From Vibrio navarrensis (GTDB lineage Bacteria > Pseudomonadota > Gammaproteobacteria > Enterobacterales > Vibrionaceae), in contig NZ_CP065217.1 in NCBI RefSeq assembly GCF_015767675.1, positions 1,550,001-1,614,000 on the forward strand: a stretch of DNA of 64,000 nucleotides, in the 5' to 3' direction. Position numbers and translations under genes: made by a program. Shown one piece after another: positions 19,007 through 28,079 of the stretch. Within the stretch, counting starts at the first letter, position 1; each line of letters starts with the position of its first letter. Below the pieces are notes generated by a model, which was given only the letters and a program-made list of their open reading frames with translations, did no database searches and was not told where the DNA came from.

Positions 19007-19492
19007 ATGAACGACTTCACCATCTCAGCAGCACAACCAAGCGACATCGATGCGCTCAATGACCTGATGTTTGCTCTGCATGACGAGCACCATCAGCAAT
19101 GTCCCGAATTTTTCAAAACTGCCGAAGAGATTGAACAAGAGAAAAGCATTGCTCGCTATCTGGATGATCCAGAATGTTTGGTTTTTGTCGCAAAGCGAGG
19201 AGAAGAGGTGATTGGTTTTATCAGCGGCCACTTTTGTGAGCTGATTTCTACCGTTAGCCAACCTTTGCCAATGGGCAGTGTCGACGAGCTGTTTGTTGTA
19301 AATGCCTATCGCCATCAGGGCATCGCGCAAACGCTACTGGAAAAAATCGAGCAAACCTTCACTGACTATGGAGTCAGCCAAGTGTTTGTCGAAGTGTGGC
19401 ATTTTAATCAGAATGCGATCGCTCTTTATCAAAAGTCGGGGTTTCACCATCATATTCATTGGCTGCGAAAAACGCTCATCAGCGGAAAATAA
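19007..19492 (+). CDS. GNAT-family N-acetyltransferase
   Basis: A protein of about 161 residues. The GNAT acetyl-CoA-binding pattern appears as VDELFVVNAYRHQGIAQTLL (motif A, with R/QxxGxA as RHQGIA) near residues 91-110, and the C-terminal ALYQKSGFHHHIHWLRK is typical of motif B. The acceptor substrate cannot be inferred. The frame opens at a TTG at 18992, but the ATG at 19007 starts a normal GNAT N-terminus; no strong ribosome site is visible for either. It is transcribed alone after the prp terminator. Confidence 0.88.
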   Translation: MNDFTISAAQPSDIDALNDLMFALHDEHHQQCPEFFKTAEEIEQEKSIARYLDDPECLVFVAKRGEEVIGFISGHFCELISTVSQPLPMGSVDELFVVNAYRHQGIAQTLLEKIEQTFTDYGVSQVFVEVWHFNQNAIALYQKSGFHHHIHWLRKTLISGK

Positions 19493-19696
19493 CGCTTCTG
19501 ACAGTTTGCATTCAGCTCGGCAATTTGCTCAGTCTCCCATTGCTGGATGTTTTTCTGTTTACATGCTTAATTTTTGTCGAAAAAAATCTAACTTCCTGCC
19601 ATCATGACGACAAATTTTCTTATTGTTGCTCACTAAAACATTCTGCCGAGTTTAGATGCAACGCCAGATCGACATGCAACTCAAAGGTTTTCACAC

Positions 19697-21121
19697 GTGT
19701 TAAAACGAGCCTTCATCATCACCCTTGGCGTCTTTTCTCTTTTTTACAGCACATTTTCTGCCGCTGGATTGCCAACACCATTACCCGAAGGGATTAAAGG
19801 CGCGCTCTGCATTGTGCGTGTCGACAACAAGTTGTTGCTGGTGAATGAAATTCTGACGGGGCAAATCTCGCTGCCCGGTGGAACCATCAGCGCAGGTGAG
19901 CCTCCACACGAAGCGGCGCAAAGAGAAGTGTGGGAAGAAACTGGCCTAGTGGTGACGGTGGGGGAAGCGCTGGGCTACAGCGATACCGCGGTATTTTATG
20001 ATTGCGTGTCGGACTCGCCGATCGTCGCTTACAACACTCAGCATGCATTAGGTGGAAATACCTTACCCATTTGGTTTGCGCCGCATTATGGGGTAGAAAT
20101 TGCTTCCGCGATGCTGCTTCAGCCAACTGCTCTCAAAGCGGAGCAATACCGTTTTCCCCAACAGTGGCCGCTGGTCAGCGAAATGTTTACTCGTGCCACC
20201 AATCAACCTGCCAGTTATGTGCGCGATCTCAAAGAGGCTGCGCCATCGTATCGTCAAATTGGCCTTGGTTGGTTAGCCGCTAGCCAATCTTGGGCGGCTC
20301 AATCGCAAATGTTGTCATCCATTGCCATGGCCGTTGCACATCTTGCTTTTTATCTCACCACTCCAGCACTGCTTTTGGTGGTCATGCCGCTCATTCTCTG
20401 GCGCTTCGGACGAGATTTTACCTTGCATGCTCTGTTTGCAGTGACCGTCACTTCATTATTGGCTTTGGTTGCGCAGCAAGGCTTTGCGATGCCTCGGCCC
20501 CATGTGTATCTGCCTAGCACGGAATTGCTTCCTAGTTCGGGTTTTAGTTTTCCCAGTGCTTCAATGGCCGTTTGGGTCTGCTTGGCGCTGCTGTTCACCC
20601 AGCGTGAAGGGGGAAAGGAGTGGGGCAAATGGGCGTTTGGCACTATCGTTTTGGTCGCTTTGGGACAGTTTTACGCCGGCGCAGAGTTTTTTTCTGATCT
20701 GTTGATTGGCGCGCTGTTAGGCGCTTTGGTTGCTTGGCATTTGCTTCGTTTGCAACAAAAAGCGGAGCTGGATTTGGGACAACTGTTTGCCTCTCCTTTA
20801 GTGTGGGGAGCACTTGTCGCCGTGGCCGTTGGCTTGACTTTTATCTGGCCGTTACCAGTGTTTTCCGCTTGGCTTGCCACCCTGATGTTAATGCCGCTTC
20901 TGGTGCTGATGTGGCGCAAAAAAGTGTGCAGTTTGACTCAAGCGCGTGCGTTAGTGCTGATTGTGGTGCTGCTAACGCTTAACTTGTTGCTCACTTTGCT
21001 GCGAACCCACTTTTCTTCTAGCGGACTTTATTCCTATATTTTAGAAACGTTGCGCTACCCATCGTCGCTCTTGGTCGCGATGTTGCTGGTGTTGCCACTT
21101 TGCAAGGGTAGGCAAGCGTAA
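19697..21121 (+). CDS. Nudix hydrolase fused to a degenerate PAP2-type membrane domain
   Basis: A 474-residue fusion. Residues 1-23 look like a signal peptide or signal anchor. A complete Nudix box follows at 62-84 (G62, E68, R76-E77, E80-E81, G83), so this half can bind metal and hydrolyse a nucleoside-diphosphate-type bond. From about residue 205 there are seven or more hydrophobic segments with a PAP2 layout: RP at 267-268, FSFPSASM at 283-290 and YAGAEFFSD at 326-334. All three PAP2 active-site motifs are altered (Kx6RP lysine to Q, PSGH to PSAS, SRx5H to GQ...E), so the phosphatase half is probably inactive or a binding domain. Such Nudix/PAP2 fusions occur in vibrios; the substrate is unknown. 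Confidence 0.85.
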   Translation: MLKRAFIITLGVFSLFYSTFSAAGLPTPLPEGIKGALCIVRVDNKLLLVNEILTGQISLPGGTISAGEPPHEAAQREVWEETGLVVTVGEALGYSDTAVFYDCVSDSPIVAYNTQHALGGNTLPIWFAPHYGVEIASAMLLQPTALKAEQYRFPQQWPLVSEMFTRATNQPASYVRDLKEAAPSYRQIGLGWLAASQSWAAQSQMLSSIAMAVAHLAFYLTTPALLLVVMPLILWRFGRDFTLHALFAVTVTSLLALVAQQGFAMPRPHVYLPSTELLPSSGFSFPSASMAVWVCLALLFTQREGGKEWGKWAFGTIVLVALGQFYAGAEFFSDLLIGALLGALVAWHLLRLQQKAELDLGQLFASPLVWGALVAVAVGLTFIWPLPVFSAWLATLMLMPLLVLMWRKKVCSLTQARALVLIVVLLTLNLLLTLLRTHFSSSGLYSYILETLRYPSSLLVAMLLVLPLCKGRQA

Positions 21122-21144
21122 ACAACTTGCTGTGAGATGAAAAT

Positions 21145-21170
21145 AACGCCTCGACTGAGGCGTTTATTTT
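21145..21170. terminator. Bidirectional terminator
   Basis: AACGCCTC (21145-21152) and GAGGCGTT (21157-21164) with loop GACT, flanked by T-rich sequence on both strands. It serves the convergent Nudix-PAP2 and HAD genes. Confidence 0.82.
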
Positions 21171-21180
21171 GGGTGACGAG

Positions 21181-21999
21181 TTAACTCTGCTCACTCGGAA
21201 AAACAAATTTTTCGATCGCTTTGGCGACGCCGTGATCATTATTGGATGCAGTGATGTAATTGGCAATCGCTTTTGTCTGCTCCATCGCATTGGCCATCGC
21301 CACGCCCACGCCCGCGTATTGCAGCATATGGTGATCGTTCTCGGCATCGCCCATACAGATCACTTCTTCCGCTTGGATGCCGAGATGTTCGGCAATCGCC
21401 GCTACACCAATACCTTTGTTACTCAATGGATTAAGAAACTCTAGGAAGAATGGTGCACTTTGCACTACGGTAAACTGTTGATGCAGCTCACTAGGCAGTT
21501 TGGCGATGGTTTCGGTGAGCAGCGACGGCTCGGCAACCATCATGGTTTTGATGATCGGGTGATCGTCTGCGAGTGCTTCGAAGTTCATTTCAGTGATCGG
21601 CAAGCCGTTGATCTTAGCTTCTATTTCTGTGTAAGGGTTGGTTTGAGGGGTAATCAAACCGTGCTCCTTGCTGAAGGCATGAACGTAAACGCCGAGTTTT
21701 TCTGCTAAGCGGGCAAGCTGCTTCGCGCTTTTGCCATCGATAATTTGTTCATGAATTAATTCGCCGCTGCCGACGTTCTTCACCATCGAGCCGTTATAGA
21801 AAAGAACAAAGTCGCTGTCTGAGGAGATACCGAGCTCATCCAACTTGTCTTGCATTCCTTCCAGTGGACGGCCAGAGGCCAGTACCACCGTCACGCCTGC
21901 TGCGCGAGCACGCGCAATCGCCGCCTTATTTTCGTCGGAGATTTGCTTGTCGCTGTTGAGCAAAGTGCCATCCATATCCAGCGCGATTAACTTGAACAT
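21181..21999 (-). CDS. yidA: Cof-type HAD-IIB sugar-phosphatase, YidA-like
   Basis: A 272-residue haloacid-dehalogenase phosphatase. Motif I is DMDGTLLNSD at residues 8-17, motif II VVLASGRPLEGM, and the C-terminal motif is GIGVAAIAEHLGI followed by CMGDAENDHHML (motif IV with the Mg-binding aspartates). A cap of the C2 type lies between. YidA-type enzymes dephosphorylate sugar phosphates with broad specificity. The length matches YidA of E. coli (about 270). It is divergent from queE and has no operon partner. Confidence 0.9.
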   Translation of the reverse strand: MFKLIALDMDGTLLNSDKQISDENKAAIARARAAGVTVVLASGRPLEGMQDKLDELGISSDSDFVLFYNGSMVKNVGSGELIHEQIIDGKSAKQLARLAEKLGVYVHAFSKEHGLITPQTNPYTEIEAKINGLPITEMNFEALADDHPIIKTMMVAEPSLLTETIAKLPSELHQQFTVVQSAPFFLEFLNPLSNKGIGVAAIAEHLGIQAEEVICMGDAENDHHMLQYAGVGVAMANAMEQTKAIANYITASNNDHGVAKAIEKFVFPSEQS

Positions 22000-22163
22000 A
22001 CTTACCTACTAAACTTTGAAGAAGAAGACAAAGTGGTAATGAAACACCAAAACGAGTCAGATTAACACTGAATTTTTGTGTTCCCAGCAGATTAATTTGA
22101 CCTGAGAGCGGGACTCCTTTAAGGTCTGCGCCTTGCGATTTATTGTTAGGGTTGAGAGTTAAG

Positions 22164-22832
22164 TTGTATAAAGTTAACGAGATGTTTGAAACCATTCAGG
22201 GTGAAGGCGTTTTTACTGGTGTGCCAGCGGTGTTCGTCCGTTTGCAAGTGTGCCCAGTAGGCTGTTCTTGGTGTGATACCAAACAAACTTGGCAAGCTTT
22301 AGCGCAGGATCAACGCACGTTTGGCGAAATCATTCTCAAATCGGGAGATAGCCCAAGTTGGTGTAATGCTGACGCCGAGGAGATTGTGGCTCAGTATCAA
22401 CAGCAAGGTTTCAATGCCAAACACATAGTGATCACCGGCGGCGAGCCATGCATTTATGACTTAACTTCTCTAACCGAAGCATTTGAAGCGATCGGCTGCC
22501 AATGCCAAATCGAGACGAGTGGTACCTATCCCGTGCAGACTTCGCGTAAAACCTGGGTGACAGTGTCACCCAAAGTGGCGATGAAAGGTAAATTACCCGT
22601 GCTTGATAGTGCTTTGCTGCGAGCCAACGAAATCAAACATCCGGTCGGTACAGAAAAAGACATTGAGCAGTTAGACCTGTTGTTGGCCAGAGCACAAGTG
22701 CCTGCTACAACGACGATAGCCCTGCAACCAATCAGTCAGAAAGCCAGAGCGACGCAATTGTGTATTGAGACTTGTATTGCGCGTAACTGGCGTTTATCGG
22801 TTCAAACCCACAAATATTTAAGTATTGCCTAG
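22164..22832 (+). CDS. queE: 7-carboxy-7-deazaguanine synthase
   Basis: A 222-residue radical-SAM enzyme that converts 6-carboxytetrahydropterin to 7-carboxy-7-deazaguanine in queuosine synthesis. The cluster motif is the QueE-type Cx3Cx2C (CPVGCSWCDT). FETIQGEGVFTGVPAVFVRL is the conserved start, and ITGGEPCIYDL carries the GGE motif. I place the start at the TTG at 22164, which gives the family N-terminus MYKVNEMF; the open frame extends to a TTG at 22143. The residue before the first cluster cysteine is V (LQVC) where most QueE have G. It lies 12 bases before queC in one operon. Confidence 0.93.
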   Translation: MYKVNEMFETIQGEGVFTGVPAVFVRLQVCPVGCSWCDTKQTWQALAQDQRTFGEIILKSGDSPSWCNADAEEIVAQYQQQGFNAKHIVITGGEPCIYDLTSLTEAFEAIGCQCQIETSGTYPVQTSRKTWVTVSPKVAMKGKLPVLDSALLRANEIKHPVGTEKDIEQLDLLLARAQVPATTTIALQPISQKARATQLCIETCIARNWRLSVQTHKYLSIA

Positions 22833-22844
22833 AAGGGATAAGCG

Positions 22845-23537
22845 ATGAATAAAGCGGTAGTGGTTTTTAGTGGTGGTCAAGACTCAACCACTTGTCTTGT
22901 GCAAGCTCTGAATGAGTATGATGAGGTCCATGCCATCACGTTTGATTATGGCCAGCGCCATCGTTTGGAGATTGAAGTTGCACAACAACTTGCCGCGGAC
23001 TTGGGTGTCAAAGCACACAAAGTGATGGATGTCACGTTACTCAATGAGCTGGCGATTAGCTCGCTGACGCGTGATGACATTCCTGTTTCGCATGAACTTC
23101 AAGCCAATGGATTACCGAACTCTTTTGTGCCCGGGCGCAACATTCTCTTTCTGACTTTGGCGGGCATTTACGCCTACCAAATCGGTGCTGATACTGTGAT
23201 AACGGGGGTGTGCGAAACTGATTTTTCTGGCTATCCCGATTGCCGTGACGAATTTGTCAAAGCAATGAACAGTGCGTTGGTTAAAGGGATGGACAAAGCC
23301 TTGGCCATTAAAACGCCGCTAATGTGGTTAAACAAAGCGGAGACGTGGGCATTGGCCGATCAACACAAAGCGTTGCAACTGGTCAGGGAGAAAACCTTGA
23401 CCTGTTACAACGGTGTGATTGGGGATGGTTGCGGTGATTGTCCATCATGCCACTTGCGCAAAGCGGGGCTTGATGACTACCTTAATAACCAACCGCTTGT
23501 GATGGCGTCGCTGCTTGAGAAACAGGCTCAAGCTTAA
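22845..23537 (+). CDS. queC: 7-cyano-7-deazaguanine synthase
   Basis: A 230-residue ATP-dependent enzyme that makes preQ0 from 7-carboxy-7-deazaguanine and ammonia. The PP-loop [11 protein letters not shown] is at residues 8-18, TFDYGQRH and NIVPGR-type sequence (FVPGRNI) follow, and the C-terminal zinc site is [16 protein letters not shown] precedes the ATG. It forms a two-gene operon with queE. Its last 56 bases overlap the end of the convergent TPR/GGDEF gene. Confidence 0.96.
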   Translation: MNKAVVVFSGGQDSTTCLVQALNEYDEVHAITFDYGQRHRLEIEVAQQLAADLGVKAHKVMDVTLLNELAISSLTRDDIPVSHELQANGLPNSFVPGRNILFLTLAGIYAYQIGADTVITGVCETDFSGYPDCRDEFVKAMNSALVKGMDKALAIKTPLMWLNKAETWALADQHKALQLVREKTLTCYNGVIGDGCGDCPSCHLRKAGLDDYLNNQPLVMASLLEKQAQA

Positions 23538-25467
23538 CTGGCAGACGGCTCGCATCAACGACTCCCATTTTGCGCTCTCTTTGCCGTTGAGAGAGCGCGA
23601 AATCGAGCTTGTTATAGACGCAGTCGAAGTTTGGCGCTGAACGCTCTAAAACAAGATAGGCTATATAGGCGTTAAGCTGGATCGGCTCGCCAGTTTCTGC
23701 ATGAATCACGCTGCTGGCGATACGTTGGCTTAGCTGTTCAACGCGCATTGGCACATCTACCTCGTCAACCTCTTTCAGCAACAGCATAAACTCTGTTCCA
23801 TTGAGCCGTCCCAATAACTCCCCTGGCAAAAGATGGGCGATAAGATTGCAAGCGATAGTATGTAATAGCTCATCGCCATACGCGTGGCCAAACTCCCGAT
23901 TGACGGCTTTAACACTATCTAATTTAAACAGAATCAGTACCGGCACTTTATGTGGGACTCTGTTAGTCGTTTGCGCTTCGATTGCCTCAATGATTGCACG
24001 GCGATTCAACGCTGTTGTTAATCGATCGGTTTGTTGCTGCTTACGGTAGCGATGATTGGCTAACGCCAAAACGAGCAGTAGAGTCACTAACGCAATCAAC
24101 AACAGAGAATAGAGAAACTTCTCTTGTTCAAGGCTCTTGACTAAGCGCATTTTGCGCTCAGTGTCACTTTGAAGCTGCGTTAAGCGTAACTGATAGTCGA
24201 ACTGCTTTTGCGCGAGATCCAATGCCTCAATCGCTTTGGTTGTGTCTTTGTCTCTGAAGCTAAGTTCGAGTTGGGAATAGTGCGTGTAGTGTTGATAGGC
24301 TTTCTGGTAGTTCCCTTGCTGCACATCGATGTTCGACTGCAATAGTAAGGCGTTCGCTTCGATTACGGGCATATCCATCGATACTGCGAGGTTATAAGCC
24401 TGTGTGGCGTGCGCCATCGCTTCGCTGAGCTTGCCCATCTCAAGATAACCGAGGCTAAATCGAGAGTGAACCTCGGCCGCTAAGCGGTGGTTTTGCCCTT
24501 GCTCTGCCGCTTTAAGCGCGAGTTCAAGATAGTGTGAACCTTTCTCTGTATCATTCATTTGTAGATAGAGAGAGCCCAAACCAAGATACGTCATGACCAG
24601 ACCAAAGTTGCGATTTTCCTTAATCAAGATCGCGAGTGCTTGCTCGTAGTAGAGGATTGCTTGCGGCTGATCGCCACGATCGTGATAGAGCTCTGCAAGG
24701 CTGTGCAATATTTGTGCTAAGGCAGCCGGAGAATGTCCGTTTTCGCGAATTTCCTTGGCTTTAAGCAAATACTCTTCGGCTTGCGCGTATTGGCCTAATT
24801 CGCGTAGCAAATTGCCGGTATCGTTGTAAGCGGCAGAGACATCCGCGTTTGCAGGTAGATGACGCAGCACCGCTTGATAGTGAATAAGAGATTGCTCAAA
24901 TTCGCCTCGGAAATGTTCGTTATTGGCGATCACGCGATAAACCAAGTATTTCGGTAGCAAAGATTGACCCTCTTCAGCGGCAAAAAGCTTGAGTTGAGAG
25001 CAGAAAAACTTGGCTTTATGGTAGTCGCCTTGTTCGTTGAGCGTATAACAAAGCTGATATAACAGCAGTTCTTGCACTTTACGTACTTCGCTTAGTGTTG
25101 CTTGGTTGAGTAAGGTCGTAAAACCTTTAACCGCTTGTTCATACTGGCCTTTCTGTCGGTCATATAGCGCTTGTATGTAAAGTGATTCTTGGCGAGAGAA
25201 GTGAGTGTTTTTGTTTTGACTCGCGCCATAATAGGGTTGATTGCGTGCAAAAAGATAATCAAATAGTAAACCACTCACATATAGTTTTTCCGCGCCTGGA
25301 AGGAGGGCGGCGTAACGATCTTGCAAGAGATCTAGGGCGCGATTGTCTTCGGCTCTGAGTTTTTGTTGGTAGACGCCTAACCACTGATGGAGTCCGCTGT
25401 TGTCTGCGAGCGTCATACAAGAAAAAGTACTGATTGTGAGCCAAAGTAGTAGCTTGCGTTTAAACAT
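23482..25467 (-). CDS. TPR-repeat membrane protein with a degenerate GGDEF domain
   Basis: A protein of about 661 residues. A signal peptide (residues 1-21, ending SCMTLAD) is followed by a periplasmic region of about 430 residues made of TPR-like helical repeats (for example [20 protein letters not shown] and [20 protein letters not shown]), one membrane segment at about 450-472, and a C-terminal GGDEF-type domain beginning [15 protein letters not shown]. The catalytic signature reads RLNGTEF instead of RLGGDEF, so diguanylate cyclase activity is unlikely and a sensory or scaffolding role is more plausible. The frame is open to 25572, but the ATG at 25467 gives the signal peptide. It ends inside the 3' end of queC. 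Confidence 0.88.
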   Translation of the reverse strand: MFKRKLLLWLTISTFSCMTLADNSGLHQWLGVYQQKLRAEDNRALDLLQDRYAALLPGAEKLYVSGLLFDYLFARNQPYYGASQNKNTHFSRQESLYIQALYDRQKGQYEQAVKGFTTLLNQATLSEVRKVQELLLYQLCYTLNEQGDYHKAKFFCSQLKLFAAEEGQSLLPKYLVYRVIANNEHFRGEFEQSLIHYQAVLRHLPANADVSAAYNDTGNLLRELGQYAQAEEYLLKAKEIRENGHSPAALAQILHSLAELYHDRGDQPQAILYYEQALAILIKENRNFGLVMTYLGLGSLYLQMNDTEKGSHYLELALKAAEQGQNHRLAAEVHSRFSLGYLEMGKLSEAMAHATQAYNLAVSMDMPVIEANALLLQSNIDVQQGNYQKAYQHYTHYSQLELSFRDKDTTKAIEALDLAQKQFDYQLRLTQLQSDTERKMRLVKSLEQEKFLYSLLLIALVTLLLVLALANHRYRKQQQTDRLTTALNRRAIIEAIEAQTTNRVPHKVPVLILFKLDSVKAVNREFGHAYGDELLHTIACNLIAHLLPGELLGRLNGTEFMLLLKEVDEVDVPMRVEQLSQRIASSVIHAETGEPIQLNAYIAYLVLERSAPNFDCVYNKLDFALSQRQRERKMGVVDASRLPVKLEPVSQAATPSQAVGY

Positions 25468-25622
25468 GGGCTGATTTGATGGTAAAAATGAGATACAGGA
25501 ATGATATCTTTTTGTAAATGAAAAGGTGTGATGCATTCGAGATAGTGAAATATACAATACGTCGTATATCAAAGAGCAATATACCAGAGTTGATAAATGT
25601 ATCTACAGTGTAGCAAAGCTGT

Positions 25623-25650
25623 AAAAAAGGCTGGTACTGAACCAGCCTCT
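25623..25650 (-). terminator. Terminator of the DUF2750 gene
   Basis: AGGCTGGT (25628-25635) and ACCAGCCT (25641-25648) with a 5-base loop. On the minus strand it is followed by six T. Confidence 0.82.
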
Positions 25651-25675
25651 CTTTTAAGCAAACATCACTTAACGA

Positions 25676-26026
25676 TTATAGATACATTTTTGCCAGCTCA
25701 GCCGGCTCAAGTTCTTTACCTTCCAATTGCGCATTCCAGTTGATACCAACCAGCACGCCGTCTTCATCTAAGGTGATAAGCCAATCTTCAACGAAAATAT
25801 CAAGAGGAATTTCAAGTACTTCAAAATCAGCCCACTCTTCTACATTGTGTGCGACGGCATCTTCTTTAGCAGACCAAAACGGCATCACTTCACTATTTTC
25901 AAATTCTGAAGAGTCACAAGCCAGCCATCCTTCTTCATTTCGAAGGCCCCAAACCAGCTTGGTTTCTTGAGTTTCTTGAATGAAAAGGTCCAGATTCGCT
26001 TGAATATCCGCAGTTAATTTGCTCAT
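25676..26026 (-). CDS. DUF2750-like small protein
   Basis: An acidic soluble protein of 116 residues with no signal peptide. Segments such as ETKLVWGLRNEEGWL, MPFWSAKEDA and EIPLDIFVEDWLITLDEDG match my recollection of the DUF2750 family, whose function is unknown. The longer frame (to 26188) would overlap the terminator region of the OmpA-like gene; the ATG at 26026 starts the conserved part. It lies downstream of the LapE/OmpA pair but behind a terminator, so a link to adhesion is not implied. Confidence 0.75.
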   Translation of the reverse strand: MSKLTADIQANLDLFIQETQETKLVWGLRNEEGWLACDSSEFENSEVMPFWSAKEDAVAHNVEEWADFEVLEIPLDIFVEDWLITLDEDGVLVGINWNAQLEGKELEPAELAKMYL

Positions 26027-26127
26027 TTTAAAATCTCGATATGAAAAGACCCGCGTAGGGTACCATTTTATCGCAGCCTTACCAATGAGTATCTGAGTTT
26101 GCGCTGGTGTCGGCTCGACAAAGATAA

Positions 26128-26143
26128 GGGGCTTTTTCGCCCC
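26128..26143 (-). terminator. Terminator of the TolC/OmpA-like operon
   Basis: GGGGC (26128-26132) pairs with GCCCC (26139-26143). On the minus strand the stem is followed by TTATCTTT. It lies just after the OmpA-like stop codon. Confidence 0.6.
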
Positions 26144-26148
26144 AATGA

Positions 26149-26766
26149 TTATTTCTTGCTTTTTGGTAGACGGGTAAAAATGGTCCATTCTTCTTTGATG
26201 TCACCTTTGTGACCAACGACGGAGGCCACTACGCGACGGTTCAAAGCGTGGCTGACTTCGTCCTCGCCGTCGTTAGCCAGTTTACTGTCACCAAAGCCTA
26301 CAATGCGTACTCGATTTGATGAAATGCCATAACTGATGAGCATCTCTTTAACGTTGTCTGCTCGGCGTTGAGACAGCTCAAGGTTTAGTTTTGCATTGCC
26401 TGTACGGCTGGCAAAGCCTTGCAGTTCGATTGAAGTGGATGGATAAAGTTTCAAAAACTCAGCCAGTTCTTTGATTTGACTGCGAAATACCGGGTTAATC
26501 ACGTCGGAGTTGTTGGCAAATAACACCCGGATCTGCATTTGCTGGGTCGTTTTGATGTAAGTTCCGCAGCCATCGTTATCGACTTCCGCTGTACTTGGCG
26601 TATCGGGACACAAATCGCGGGCGTTAATTACGCCATCTCTGTCTTGGTCTTGTAAATCATCAATTTGATCCGCAACCGGAGTGGGGCGGTAATCATATTC
26701 GTCCGCCATTAGGGAGGAAGATAGAAAAATAGCAGCTAAGGCAAAAGGTAAAGTGTATGGTTTCAT
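26149..26766 (-). CDS. OmpA-family outer-membrane/peptidoglycan-binding protein
   Basis: A protein of about 205 residues. The signal peptide is at about 1-21. A short calcium-binding thrombospondin-3-like segment follows (DQDRDGVINARDLCPDTP), then an OmpA C-terminal domain with the peptidoglycan-binding pattern (LQGFASRTGNAKLNLELSQR, RADNVKEMLISYGI, NRRV). The start ATG shares one base with the TAA stop of the upstream TolC-like gene, so the two are translationally coupled. In V. cholerae the FrhA adhesin is likewise beside TolC-like and OmpA-like genes. Here it probably anchors the adhesin export channel to the cell wall. Confidence 0.9.
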   Translation of the reverse strand: MKPYTLPFALAAIFLSSSLMADEYDYRPTPVADQIDDLQDQDRDGVINARDLCPDTPSTAEVDNDGCGTYIKTTQQMQIRVLFANNSDVINPVFRSQIKELAEFLKLYPSTSIELQGFASRTGNAKLNLELSQRRADNVKEMLISYGISSNRVRIVGFGDSKLANDGEDEVSHALNRRVVASVVGHKGDIKEEWTIFTRLPKSKK

Positions 26767-28079
26767 TAGTATTCCACCTTTTGGGTCCACTCTTTAGGGA
26801 TATCGACTCGCAGCGTATCGAGCAATTGCCCCGTTGCATTCATCACACGAAATTTGGCGTATTGCTCTGCATATTTAGCGTCTAAGTAACCTTTGCGAGC
26901 TTCGAACAGCTCGTTCTCGGTATTTAACAAGTCAAGCAAAGTGCGTTTGCCAATACGGTACTGCTTTTCGTAAGCAATCACAGTGTCGGAAGCAGAGTCA
27001 ACGTGATCGGCCAAAAACTCTTTCTGCTGTAAAGTAAGGTCAAGCGCACTCCAAGCTAGGCGTAAACCCTCTTCGACGCTCCGGTAACTTCTTTCGCGAA
27101 GATCTTTTGCTTTGTTCAGTTGATAAGCGGCACTTTCAGAGTTCGCGGAATCTGTTCCGCCGTTGTACAAATTGTAACGCATACGAAGCATGGCTGTGAG
27201 CTCGTCACTCTGCCCCTCAATACCACCTGCATCGCTACGCCAAGTCTGTGACGCTTCAAACGTAAAGGTAGGATAGTTGCGGCCTTTGGTCTGCTTATAC
27301 TGAAAACGGGCCGAATCGACATCCACCGTTGCAACTCTAAGCACCGGATGGTGCTCAAAAGCTTGGCTTATAGCTTCATCGACAGTAAACGGAATTCTCT
27401 CTTGATCCGCTCGCGGAAAAATCAGTGATTGGGGTGTCTGTCCAACCAAACGGGTAAACATAGTATGAGAATCAAACAAATTATTTTGTGCTGCGGCTAA
27501 GTTACCGTGCGCTTTCGCCAAGCGGGCTTCGACCTGAGACAAATCTGCGGTAGAACCGATGCCTGAGTTCACCCGTTTTTTAATGTCACTGTAAATACGT
27601 TTGTGAGTCATGAGATTGCTTTCAGAGAGCGCTAAGATTTCGTACGCTTTCACCGCATCCAGATAGACTTTGGTCACTTCTAGGGCTTTATCCTGCGCGT
27701 CTGCTAACAGTTGGTAACGTAACGACTCCGCTTCCGCGGCTGTTCTATCCATATCATTGAGTGTGGCAGAACCGTCCCAAATCAGTTGCGTCAAAGTTAA
27801 AGACGCATCTTTTCGAGTCATATCCGTCGAGTCACGAGGAGGATTACCAGCAGGATTGATGGATTCGAAGCCGACACCTGCATCTAAGTCCACTCTTGGC
27901 AAGTAAGCGCCAGAAGAAGCCTGATTGGCATATTGCTTACTCAAGAACTCGTTAAATGCACTTTTTAGTTCGGGGTTGGTGGCAAGCGTAATGGCAACCG
28001 CTTGCTCCAATGTTTGCCCCATAACAGGAAGTGTCATCACTAGCCCAGCGGCTAATGTGCTTATTCGGGTCCACTTCAC
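26766..28079 (-). CDS. lapE: TolC-family outer-membrane channel, LapE-like
   Basis: A 437-residue outer-membrane efflux protein. The signal peptide is at about 1-21 (ending PVMGQ). TolC-type duplicated helical/beta repeats follow, with the typical DLSQVEARLAKAHGNLAAAQ and YRIGKRTLLDLLNTENELFE segments. It is the outer-membrane component of a type I secretion system. The inner-membrane ABC and adaptor proteins are not in the window. Its divergent position to a LapA-type adhesin and coupling to an OmpA-like gene point to a LapE/AggA role in adhesin export. Confidence 0.9.
   Translation of the reverse strand: MKWTRISTLAAGLVMTLPVMGQTLEQAVAITLATNPELKSAFNEFLSKQYANQASSGAYLPRVDLDAGVGFESINPAGNPPRDSTDMTRKDASLTLTQLIWDGSATLNDMDRTAAEAESLRYQLLADAQDKALEVTKVYLDAVKAYEILALSESNLMTHKRIYSDIKKRVNSGIGSTADLSQVEARLAKAHGNLAAAQNNLFDSHTMFTRLVGQTPQSLIFPRADQERIPFTVDEAISQAFEHHPVLRVATVDVDSARFQYKQTKGRNYPTFTFEASQTWRSDAGGIEGQSDELTAMLRMRYNLYNGGTDSANSESAAYQLNKAKDLRERSYRSVEEGLRLAWSALDLTLQQKEFLADHVDSASDTVIAYEKQYRIGKRTLLDLLNTENELFEARKGYLDAKYAEQYAKFRVMNATGQLLDTLRVDIPKEWTQKVEY

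Noticed and set aside
22000..22163. preQ1 riboswitch upstream of queE
   Set aside because: No sequence resembling the conserved aptamer core was found.
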